Source: Phlebotomus papatasi (taxonomy: Eukaryota; Arthropoda; Insecta; Diptera; Psychodidae). Taken from it: DNA of 64,000 nt. Made by a program: the position numbers and the translations under genes. This document shows positions 43,101 to 52,500 of the stretch, one piece after another. Numbering within the stretch: position 1 is the stretch's first letter; each line of letters starts with the position of its first letter. A model generated the notes under the pieces. The model searched no databases, was not told the DNA's origin, and saw only the letters and a program-made list of their open reading frames with translations. The stretch lies in NCBI RefSeq assembly GCF_024763615.1, contig NC_077222.1, forward strand, positions 106,363,417-106,427,416, written 5' to 3'.

Positions 43101-46100
43101 AGAATTTTTGTCATTTATCAACTATATGGTGTGTGTCTTGGATTACTATTTTTGTTGAACTACTTTATTATGATAAACTTAGAATTTTCGACTGAAAATT
43201 GCAAGAAAAATTACCACTGAAAAATGTTTAAATTTCAACGAGATTTAGGAGAAAAATACGCTATGATTTCCATAATTAGCTAAGTCACACATCATGGAAA
43301 CCTGTTAACTGCCATATCAGAAGTTACTTAATTTCCATCCAGGTCTACAAACATTATATTTTTAAGAAGAAAATGCTATTTGATTTGAAAAGCATGAAAT
43401 GAAGTCTCCGTGGTGGTAATGTTAGAATATTTGTCATTTATAAACTGTCTGGTGTGTGTCTTGGATAACTATTTTTCTGGAACTACTCAACTACTCCTTG
43501 TATTTGAAATTTTCACCCAAAAATAGGAAAAATAGAAAGAGAACTTACCATGAAAAATTGTAAGAACTGGAAAGAAAATTAGTTAGAAGGAAAATACCCT
43601 AAAATTACCGTGATACAAACCAACCCAAGACTCATTATTATTTTATTAAGAGAAAATTGCAAGTTAAGCACGACGTGTTTCTTATACTTTGGTATATGTG
43701 TCGGCTAACTCTTCTTCCTTGAATCCTTATAAGTAATTTAATTGATCATAAATCAGAAGTCTTTTCTACCTTATTGATCTCTTTCTCCTCATTTTTTAAC
43801 TGGGAAATTTCCAGAGCCACTGACTGTTAAATATTTATTCAGGTGAAATGAAAGTGAAATCTAAACATTGAGCATCAAAATGAGAATTCTGCTCAAACAG
43901 AAAATTCCACATGTTATACCTGCCATGTGGGAAATTATCTTCATGCTCGAAAAAGTGCGATAGCAGGGCAATTTTTTCCTGACATTTTTGTGGTGTTTTA
44001 TTGCGCACCTGGGCATAAATGATATTACTCAATTCCCAATAGCCACATCAAGGAACATTTAGATGTTCCGATTGATACCAGCAAAATGACTGAGCAGGAA
44101 TTGCAATTCCATTACTTCAAGATGCACGATTCGGACAATAACAACAAACTGGACGGATGCGAATTGATCAAATCACTGATTCACTGGCACGGTAAGTGAC
44201 TTGGTTTTTGTTTGTCCTTCCTTTGAGTCTTGTTCCTAATTGTAATCTCTCTCGCTTCTCTTGGCATCCACATTGTTCGTATGTTGATGCTTTTGTCATT
44301 ATTTTTCCTGGGGGTGCTATCATCTGCATGTAGAGCAAGGAAGTAAAGAACATCATGAGGGTCAGCCTCAGATTGAGGAGAAATTGTTCTCGGATGAAGA
44401 ACTTGTAGCTCTCATTGATCCTATACTCCAGATGGATGATCTCAGTCGAGATGGTTACATTGACTATCCTGAGTTCATAAAGGCACAGCAGAAGGCAGCT
44501 AAACAGCAGAGACCTTAAAGATTTTCAAAGGTCTCTTCACTGTCTTGGACAGAAAAAAGAAGAAGAAGAAGCGAGATGGTGGACAAAAGTGTGACGGACC
44601 TTCAAAGAAAAAGAGACTGAATCTCTGTTTCTCTCCACTTAATTTTTCTTCCGTGAAATTTTGCTCAGAATCTCTCTTATTTTATGTTGTACAGAGGTTA
44701 TTTTTTTGTTTTTAAGTTCTTCCCTCGAATACTTGAGAAATTTTTTTTCTTTGTGACATTCCCCTGAGAGATTATAAAGTTTTTTTTTCCATTGTTACCA
44801 TTGCTCTTTTCTTTTTGTCTTTTCCTGTCTTCAAAAATCATGCCATCTGTCGGTGGAGGAATTTTCAGGCACATCCAGCTTCTGAATTTTGTAGTCTTTG
44901 AGATTTCTGTGCTTCTGATGTTTTCGATTAGGTGAGATTCTTATACAAGGTGATAACTTTTATTTCAACCAAATAAAGATTTGTACAGGAAAACTATAAG
45001 AATTCGTGGTTTTATGGTGGATAGATTACTGGTCTCAGTAGATCTGAGATCCTGGGATCGATTTTTATCTCAAACCTGTGGGGGAATTCTGCAACAAATG
45101 ATAATGTCATATGACTTTTTCATGGTAACTTGAGAGCAATACGTCATTAATGAAGACTTAATGAGCTTCGAATGTCCATTGTAAGGACTTATATGAAGCC
45201 CTCAGTGATTGTAAAAAATCGCATTTTCGTTTATCCGAAATTTACCACATAACGAGTTTAAAATTTGTTATATGACTTTGTCATACAGTTACAGAATATC
45301 GCTATTGAGTACTATAAAAAATTAAACTTTATTAAGTTACTAAAAGCACCAGAAAAGAACTTTAAATTGCGCGAAATTGTAAACCAAAGGGTAACTCATA
45401 TTGAGAAACCCTTGTTAATTGTCCGAGAAACGCTTCGTGAAACCCGAGAATCTCGAGAAATATATCGCGAAAACCGAAAAACCCAAGAATTGCATCGCGA
45501 ACCTCAAGAATTGCTTCGCAAAACCGGAGAAAATCTATAATTGCATCGCGAAACCCAAGTATTGCATCACGAAACCCAAGAATTGCATCGCGAAACGCGA
45601 GAAACCCAAGAATTGCATTGCGAAATCCGAAAAAACCACTCTGTGTATCGTAAAACCCGAGATACCCAAGAATGACATCGTGAAATCCAAGTATTGCATC
45701 TCAAAATCCAAGAATTATATCGAGAAACTCAAGAATTGCATCGCAAAACCTAAGAAGCCCAAGAATTACATCGCGAAACCCGAGTACACCAAGAATTCCA
45801 TTGTGGAACCTTAGAAACCGAACAATCGCATCGCGAAACCAAAAAATTGCATCGCGAAACACGAGAAAACCACTCTGTGCATCACGAAACCAGAAATACC
45901 CACCCAAGAACTGCATCGTGAAACTCTAGAATTGCATCGTGAAACCCGAGTAAACCAAGAATTGAATTGTGGAACCAGGGAAACCGGATAATTCCATCGC
46001 GAAGTCCATGAGTTGCGTCGCGAAACCTAAAAATTGCATCGCAAAACACGAGAAAACCACTCTATATATTTCGAAACCCGAGATACTCAAGAATTGCATT

Positions 46101-49100
46101 GTGAAATCCGAGAGTTGCATTGCGAAACTCAAAAATTGCATCGTGAAACCCAAGAAACCCAAGAATTGCATAGTGAAACCCGAGAATTCCAGTTTTTGCA
46201 TCGCGAAACCCGAGAAATCCAAGAATTGCATCACGAAACTCACGAATTTTATATCGCGAAACCCGAGAAAACCAATTTTTGCACCCCGAAAACCCAAAAA
46301 AAAACCCAAAAGTTGCATCGTCAGACCCGAGAAACTCAAAAATTACATTAAGAAATCCACTCTTTCCATCTCAAAACTCGAGAAATCCAATAATTGCATC
46401 CCGAAACCCGAGAAACCCAAAAAAAAAATGCATCGCGAAACCCAAGAAACGCAGTTTTTCCATTGCGAAACTCGAGAGACCAGAAACGTGAAATACAGAA
46501 TCCCGAAACATCGAAATTCTGAATCTAAAACAAGAGGTACCTCATACCTTTATCGATTGTCCGAGAAACGCTTCGCGAAACCCGAGAAACTTATTTTTGC
46601 ATCGCGAAATTCGAGAAACCAGAAACCTTTGTCAGAAAAAATTGGAATGAGTTCCCCTTGTTCTAAATCTAAACGTGATAAACACGTTCCTAAAACCGAT
46701 CACACAAAAGATTGCCCAAAATAGTTTTAATAGTAATAGATTTGGTTTTCGGACAAAAAATACTTATCGGTTCATAGCCAGTTAATTATTTGTTCATTAC
46801 CGATTTTAACCGCTTTATAAATCACTCAAAATATTGCCCAAAATACCTTGGGAGTAATATAATTAAATTGCGGATAAAAATTAGTTATCGGTTATGAACC
46901 AAATCATGACTGAATCATAACCGATTGAAACTGGTTCAGACTGATCAGGAATTCCAAGACCTTTCCAATATGATACCATTCGGTTGAGAAATTCTGTTTC
47001 TAGAACAGAGATGAGCCACAATCTTTTGAAATCGAACAAATGTCAAATGAAAATTTATACGTCAATGATCAAATACGTGGACAAATTTATTTTGACGTTT
47101 ATACAATTTCAAACGGTTCTTGCTCAGCCTTGTCTAAAAGAGTCTTAATAACATTTGACCTTGAAAAATTGTTAGGGGGAAGTGGGGCTACTTTGAGCTG
47201 TGGGGCTAGATTGTTATACGACTTTTTCGCCTATTTCTAAATCAAGCTGGTTTTTACAATTATTTTATTTAGATCCATGATTGTTTTATCTATTCAAATT
47301 ACATCATGTTAAAACACAGTTTCCTTGAGAAATAAGCGAAAATATCGTATAACAATGTAGCCCCACAGCTCAATGTAGCCCCACTTCCCCCTAATAAGAC
47401 TGTTTCAACGATATTTTCGTTCAAGGACGACACATCCACCTGGGTAATCTCTAAATACATGGTTTTGGAGGGAAAGGGGAGGGATGGGGGAACATGATGG
47501 ACATGTTAATGGTCCCATGACTTATGGGGAGTTCCCTAAAGTTCTTAAGTCTCTGTCTCTAACCGTTTGACCTTTAGAGCTGGCGGAATTCGAAAGTTCT
47601 GATTTCCAAAATTCTACCAAAATACAATCCCTTGGAGCAGAGGTCAGCAAGAACCGTTTGAAATCGAACAAATAATATCATATGAAAATTTTACTTCAAT
47701 GCTCATCAAAACCGTCAAAACTATGCTATCGGACAAGCTTATTTTGACGTTTATTTAGTTTCAAACAGTTTTTGTTTACTCCTGCCTTAGAAGGTAAAGA
47801 GTCGAGATATTGAAGGATATATAATGTATAATCCTCTCTCTGTTGAGTATAAGTAGTATAAGGAATTCTGATTATCTCAGAAGTGGTAAAGCGTGGCGCT
47901 GTAGACGACTTGAGCGGCGACTTAGAAACAGTTGCCCGGCGAAAATGGGACCAGACACGGCGAAATTGAGAACAATTCCATGACAATGTATTCAAAAAAT
48001 AAATAAAAATGAAGCGAAAACGAAGTAGAATAATGAAATTAATTCTTCAGTTTAGATTGGGATTTATCTAATTATTAAGAACCATTTTCATATCATATCT
48101 TCAGTCAATTATCATTTTTTTATAAACTATTTCAAAGCTTTAAAAAAGAATTACGTTACAGCGCCATATTGAATTGATAATCGATTAAGAATCTCACCTA
48201 AAATGCTGAAAAAGCTTGTCAGTGATCTGTAATCTGACTTTTTGGACAAATTCTGATAATGGCTTTCACAATTTGGCGCGAAAACTTTAATAAATAGGCG
48301 AGGGCACAAAACAGCAAGCAAATGCAGCTACTTATACTGATGCCCAACTGGAGAAAGTTGTTGAGCATGCCTTGACAATCATGGATATGAACAAGGATGG
48401 CTTGATCGATTACCATGAATTTATTAATTCAAGAGGGTAAAAAAGGGAATTCCTCTTTCAAAATTTATCGTTTTTTGACAACATACGATCGGTGTAGGTG
48501 TAAGCTTTTCCATCGTTTTGTGTTAGAGGTTGGAATGAACTATAAGACGGCGATGGACGCATAAACGGGTGATAAAAATAAAGAAATGACAAATTAATGT
48601 AGTTAAAATGTTTCTTTTTATTGAATTGTGCCCTAAAGTCCAACAGCTGTCAAAGTTTCCACGCAACAAGAGACATATCTTAAATTCCAATTAACCGTTT
48701 TTCATCATTAATAGTGCAAATGAAAGGTCTTGGAAAATACTACAACTTTTAAGAATATTTAAAGTTTGTAAAATGAACACGATTGGCGCTGTAATCGCCC
48801 AATCATTTTAGCACATAACCTCAAACTTTAAGCTTCAAAGCAAGCATTAAAACCTTTTAATAAGAATCTCACCTAGCATAATCTAAATTCAAAATGATGT
48901 AGTCTCTAATCTGTCTCTCTTTGGATAAATTCCGGTGAAATCTTCCGCTGATCTGCACTGAAACGCTTGTAGATGAGGGATTTCAAGACAAAGAACATGC
49001 TACGTACACTGATGAACAATTGGAGACGATTGTTGAGAGTGTCATGGGAATGATGGATAGGAACAAGGATGGCCTGATTGAGTATCATGAGTATATCAAT

Positions 49101-49166
49101 TCGGAAAATGCACAAAATCGTGCTGATGACCTCAAAGCAAATCCTGATATGGTCAAGAAAAATTAA
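40149..49166 (+). CDS. MCFD2: MCFD2-like EF-hand ER-Golgi cargo receptor subunit with three alternative last exons
   Basis: Shared exons are 40149-40247, 40311-40567 and 44043-44191. Exon 1 encodes a signal peptide (MKSLSSIEPVIFLVLVHVAL then SQ). Exon 2 encodes a Gln/Pro/His-rich low-complexity region of about 85 residues that human MCFD2 lacks. Exon 3 gives HIKEHLDVPI, MTEQELQFHYFKMHD and the first EF-hand DSDNNNKLDGCE, matching human EHLEGV, SPQELQLHYFKMHD and its EF-hand. Exon 3 ends in phase 1 (CACG|GTAAGT). Three later exons, at 44334, 48298 and 48973, each begin after an AG in the matching phase and carry a second EF-hand and a stop. The predicted isoforms have 229, 215 and 232 residues. 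MCFD2 partners the lectin LMAN1/ERGIC-53 to export glycoproteins from the ER, with calcium-dependent folding. Intron 2 (3.5 kb) holds a satellite array. Confidence 0.9.
41600..43640. repeat. Six tandem copies of a roughly 325-bp satellite unit in MCFD2 intron 2
   Basis: Each unit contains, in order, AGCTAAGACACACACCATGG, AACCTGTTGACTGC, GAGTTACTTAATTTCC, AAAATGCTATTTGATTTGAA, a TTTTTGTCATTTATC segment, GTGTGTCTTGGATTACTATT and a GAAAACAGGAAGAAAAATTA block. Starts near 41700, 42028, 42296, 42620, 42955 and 43282 give a period of about 325 bp, with one short unit. The copies are 75-90% alike by eye. No coding frame is maintained. Confidence 0.82.
44334..44518 (+). CDS. MCFD2: MCFD2 alternative last exon A
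   Basis: This exon follows a GCATGTAG acceptor 142 bp after exon 3, so it is the default proximal choice. It encodes EQGSKEHHEGQPQIEEKLFS, then DEELVALIDPILQMDD, the EF-hand DLSRDGYIDYPE and the tail FIKAQQKAAKQQRP. Its layout (SDEEL...GYIDY.EF) is closest to human MCFD2 (SEDEL...GYIDYAEF). All EF-loop positions 1, 3, 5, 7, 9 and 12 are acceptable ligands. An AATAAA at about 44981 can end this transcript. Confidence 0.88.
45005..45075 (+). mobile_element. Possible tRNA-derived SINE head
   Basis: TATGGTGGATAGATTACTGG resembles a polymerase III A box, and CCTGGGATCGATTTTTATC a degenerate B box, at tRNA-like spacing. There is no cloverleaf, so it is not a tRNA gene. The call is weak. Confidence 0.3.
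45078..45305. mobile_element. Degraded copy of the TAGGGGAATTCTGTAA MITE
   Basis: GGGGGAATTCTGCAACAAAT at the left and GTCATACAGTTACAGAATAT at the right match the copy at 25765-25993 in order, orientation and length. The terminal bases are mutated. Confidence 0.65.
45388..46665. mobile_element. Foldback-like element with minisatellite (GAAACCCAAGAATTGCATCGC)
   Basis: It begins AGGGTAACTCATATTGAGAA and ends AATTGGAATGAGTTCCCC, the same inverted ends as the element at 32117-33127. The left sub-terminal phrase TTGTCCGAGAAACGCTTCG reappears near 46556. The body is a 21-bp or 30-bp unit built on GAAACCC(G/A)AGAA and ATTGCATCGC. Because most units are multiples of three, it holds a 251-codon open frame (45969-46724) that is a repeat artefact, not a gene. 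It lies between MCFD2 last exons A and B. Confidence 0.65.
47002..47137. mobile_element. Small inverted-repeat element, AAGAACCGTTTGAAA family (copy 1)
   Basis: TTTGAAATCGAACAAATGTC at the left is mirrored by a degenerate GACGTTTATACAATTTCAAA and CGGTTCTTGC at the right. It is about 136 bp. Related sequences are at 47638-47790, 3900-3975 and 24770-24800. Confidence 0.55.
47173..47393. mobile_element. TA-flanked MITE, TAGGGGGAAGTGGGGC termini
   Basis: The left TAGGGGGAAGTGGGGCTACT, TTGAGCTGTGGGGCTA and TTGTTATACGA are all mirrored at the right. The arms of over 70 bp make most of the 221 bp a hairpin. It is one of the best preserved MITEs here. Confidence 0.85.
47638..47790. mobile_element. 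Small inverted-repeat element, AAGAACCGTTTGAAA family (copy 2)
   Basis: GGTCAGCAAGAACCGTTTGA at the left is mirrored by TTTCAAACAGTTTTTG and TACTCCTGCC at the right, over about 150 bp. It is a copy of the 47002-47137 element. Confidence 0.55.
48298..48440 (+). CDS. MCFD2: MCFD2 alternative last exon B
   Basis: It begins after TTTAATAAATAG in the same phase as exon A and encodes GEGTKQQANAATYTDAQLEK, then VVEHALTIM, the EF-hand DMNKDGLIDYHE and the short end FINSRG. The EF-loop is fully canonical (D-x-N-x-D-G-x-I-D-x-x-E). The stop codon overlaps a possible donor (AGAGGGTAAAA), so an extended form cannot be excluded. A retroelement tail with AATAAA at 48577-48582 lies 137 bp after the stop. 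The exon resembles exon C more than exon A. Confidence 0.78.
48505..48592 (+). mobile_element. Retroelement 3' end supplying AATAAA after MCFD2 exon B
   Basis: GTTAGAGGTTGGAATGAAC, AAGACGGCGATGG and the following purine-rich tail match the end of the insertion at 9425-9696 (GGAGGTTGGAATCAAC, AAGACGGCGGTGG). It is a heavily truncated copy in the sense orientation. Its AATAAA is the first poly(A)-type signal downstream of exon B. Confidence 0.5.
48973..49166 (+). CDS. MCFD2: MCFD2 alternative last exon C
   Basis: It begins after AAACGCTTGTAG in the same phase as exons A and B. It encodes DEGFQDKEHATYTDEQLETI, then VESVMGMM, the canonical EF-hand DRNKDGLIEYHE and the tail YINSENAQNRADDLKANPDM followed by VKKN. 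The ATYTDxQLE and NKDGLI.YHE blocks are shared with exon B, so B and C are duplicates of each other. AATAAA lies near 49350. The convergent ERMP1-like gene ends 360 bp further on. Confidence 0.82.
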
Positions 49167-49525
49167 AATAGATTTTTTTTCAGTATATTTGCATTGTTTT
49201 TTTTTCTTTGTAAATATTTCTTGTACATAGCACAAAATTCTTCGATTTTTTTAACATTTTTTTTTAAAGATCATATTGCCTCAATATAATGCTGTAAGAC
49301 AAGTTTTTCTGCCCTTCTGATTTGAAAGGGAGAGGAAAATGGGTTTTCAATAAAATACATGATTTGCTGATGTAAATTTTTCTACATCTCTAAAATTTTT
49401 TTTGAGTGAAAAATGTCAAAAATGTTGCAGAGGAGTTGAAAAGCTTATGAGTGAAAAAACCTGTCAAATGTGCTGAGATTTAAATTTGATCCGTTATAAT
49501 CCTGGGAATGATGAAAATGGATGAA

Positions 49526-52500
49526 TTAGAAACTGTATCCCTTGACTGTGGCCAGGGAGGGTGATGCTGATGCCCAGGGTGGAATCTTCACTAGCATATT
49601 TGTGAATGTAGGCGTAAATTCTGCTGAGAGATTCCTAAATATGGCCACTAGGAGGATATCCACGAGAATTTCCGGGACTGATCCTTCGGAAATCTTCATG
49701 GTAAGCGTAAAATTGAACAAATCTCCCGGGAAACCACTTTCAATGTTCACAAAGTGGCTTCTATTGCTGTAAAAATCCATCATTGGAGGGATTTCTCTGC
49801 CCAGAGTCCATTGGATCAGGGAGACATTTGTCCTGGGACGAATAACTAGAGCCATTTGTCTCTTCGGGATCAGTGACAGATCCAGTTGATGAACAGCTGG
49901 AGTCACTGCTTTGCGTGTTTCCAGCTTCAAATGCGTATGTTCGCGAATCAGAGGTCCGGAAGCTGGAAGCCAGAATCCTCCAGTTTTCAGGTGATCCTCA
50001 CGGTGAAATGGCATTCCACAGGCCACATCTACCGAACAGAGATCACCATCATTCTGAGGAATTGGCGTTCCGGGAGCTGATAGGCTCTCTAGAGTCTTCC
50101 GGGAGTTTCTATCCAGCTCCTGCATCCAGAAACCCGAATCTGTGTACCTAATCCTACCCCCAGTGTCGTAAAAAGTCCTCAAGGTGTGCTGCAAAACAAT
50201 TTCCCTTTAAGTAATTTTATTGGAATTTCTCGGCCGAAGTATAAAGTCAAGTTGCAAAAAGAAACCTATCAACGGCACTTCAAATTCAGAGACTGAGAAA
50301 AAACCGGGATGCGATTAACGTTTTTCCTCATAACGATGCTTTTTTTAGTTTTTTTTTATATAATTCTTTTAATTTTCTTTTTTTTATTTTTTTAAACGCT
50401 GTCTTAAATCGTGGGTAAAACACGTACGCGCCAACATAAAACGCTCTGTCAGATCGTGCAAACCACGCACAGCACTAGCAAAAAACATCACTGAGAAAAA
50501 AAGACGGTGCGATTAATATTTTTTCCTCAGCAATTTAACACTTTTTTGGTGTAAAAATATATCAACATTTTTTAGTGTTAATTTCACACCTTTTTTAAGG
50601 GTAAAATTAACATGAAAAGGGGTATTTTTAACCCCTAATACACCTAAAAAGCATAATATTAACACCGATTTCGGATCAATACTTCAGGGTAAAATAAACA
50701 TTTCCGGAATGTTATTTTAACTTTTTCGGATTTCTGTCAATGAAATTACCATGAGAATGAGCCTCTGTGGCTTTGGAGGAATCTGGGAATCGTCTCTGTA
50801 GGGAAATTCTAGTCCACTGTTGGCCAAAATGAGACGGAAGATGAGAAAAGTCCCCATCAAACCGTAAACCAGGTGTTTCCGCTGCGGCAGGAGCAGCGTC
50901 AGGGGAACCTGGGGAGGGTATTAGCATAAGTGAGTGGCCAAAATGTGACCCACACATTCAGTCTCACCATGTAGCTGGTGATGAAGAATGTGAAAGTAGC
51001 ACAGACAGCTCCAATAGCCACGTCCGGATTTTGAGTGGCTCCAAGAGTGGCAGTCCTTGGGATTAGCATGTGAATGGTGGCGTGGTAGATGGAACAGGTC
51101 CACACCATGATGAGCATTTGGCCGCCGAGGTGGACGTAGAGCCAAAGATTCACTGAAAATATTTAAAAAATGCAAACGAATTTTGTGGGTTGGAATGATT
51201 ACAGAATTGTTTACTGTAAACAAACACTCTAAACATTACTCCAAAAGTAGAAAGAGAAAAAGTTAAAAAGATAAAAAATTAAAAGAAGAAAACAATAAAG
51301 AAGAATTATGAAAAGAAGCAATGGAATAGATTCGCCAGATTCAGCTGGTTGATAAAAGAAAGTTATTTTTATTTTTGAGGTTATATATGGCCTAACCTCG
51401 GAAAAGCAAATTGTCCTATACAGGGAAATTTTTGAGTTCGAAATACTTCCCTCATTTACCCTATTTGAGAAATAAAGCCTATTTTTAAAGTGATTTTTTT
51501 GCAAAAGAAAAAAATATAACCTCAAATCTTATCAAAGAGATTAATATAAAACCTCTGAACTTAAAAAGTATTTAGTTTTTTTTCAATGGTAAGTTTATTG
51601 ATTTAGTTTAGTCTCATTCTTTTAATAAAAAAAAAAACATTATTAACAGAACATACAGTACGACTCCGATAGAGCAACCCCTAAAAATTTTAAACACCGT
51701 GTAAAATTATGTAAAATTCCAGGTTTAATGCTAAACTTTTAAACCACTTTTGTTAAGTAAGAATCAGAGACAATTTTTAACGAGTGAAATAGTAACTATA
51801 AGAATTAATAACTTAAAATATTGCAGGTTAAGAATCAAATATCTTGACTATTGGAGTCGTACTGTATCTCTAAATTTTGAGGATAAGCACAACATAACCT
51901 ACAGTATTGTGAAATATCTTTTTTATTGTGAGACTGTTGAACAGACTTCTGTTTGCTTGGTACGTAATCCCAGAAAATTTTGTGTTTGTGCACAGAGAGG
52001 CGACAATCAGAACTAGATACTCTCAATCTACAAATTTAACCCAAATAGAGACAGGAAAAAAATTCTGCCTCCATCTAGGCTTGAAATTGGGGGCCTTTTG
52101 CTGTCTAGGCGAATGCTCTATCAACTGAGCTTTGGGGGCACTAGTTTTGATTGTCTTTGCCACTGATCTCAACCAATTGCCATGTGCACTTCAATGCGTT
52201 TTCGACTCATTACGAGCCAGAGAAACGTAGCAGATAATGTACGGAAAAATAGAGCTCTCTTGATTTTTACTCTTTAATTCTTCACGACGTTTTGAGGATG
52301 AATGTCCTCTTCATCAGGTTTCGAATTGGAGGTAAAATCACGTACAGGTGGAAAAATTTACTAGGGGGAGGCTTTGAACTTTCGCATACTAAAATGATGT
52401 TCAAGTTCAGTGATTTTTTCTGACTACCATGCAAACCGTATGGATTCTCCAACTATGCCAAAAAAATGTCTTACTTATAAGGTTCATAATCCCACCAAAC

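Noticed and set aside
45969..46724. 251-codon open frame rich in KPEKPKNCIAK
   Set aside because: It is the translation of a minisatellite whose units are multiples of three. Adjacent frames and the opposite strand are equally open and no non-repeat sequence is included.
49542..50151. Plus-strand frames of 64-92 codons
   Set aside because: They are antisense to the last ERMP1-like exon, whose frame is supported by in-frame splicing and length.
52066..52139. Functional tRNA gene
   Set aside because: The A box and acceptor stem look right, but the T-stem does not pair and the anticodon loop is abnormal. A SINE head or pseudogene is more likely.
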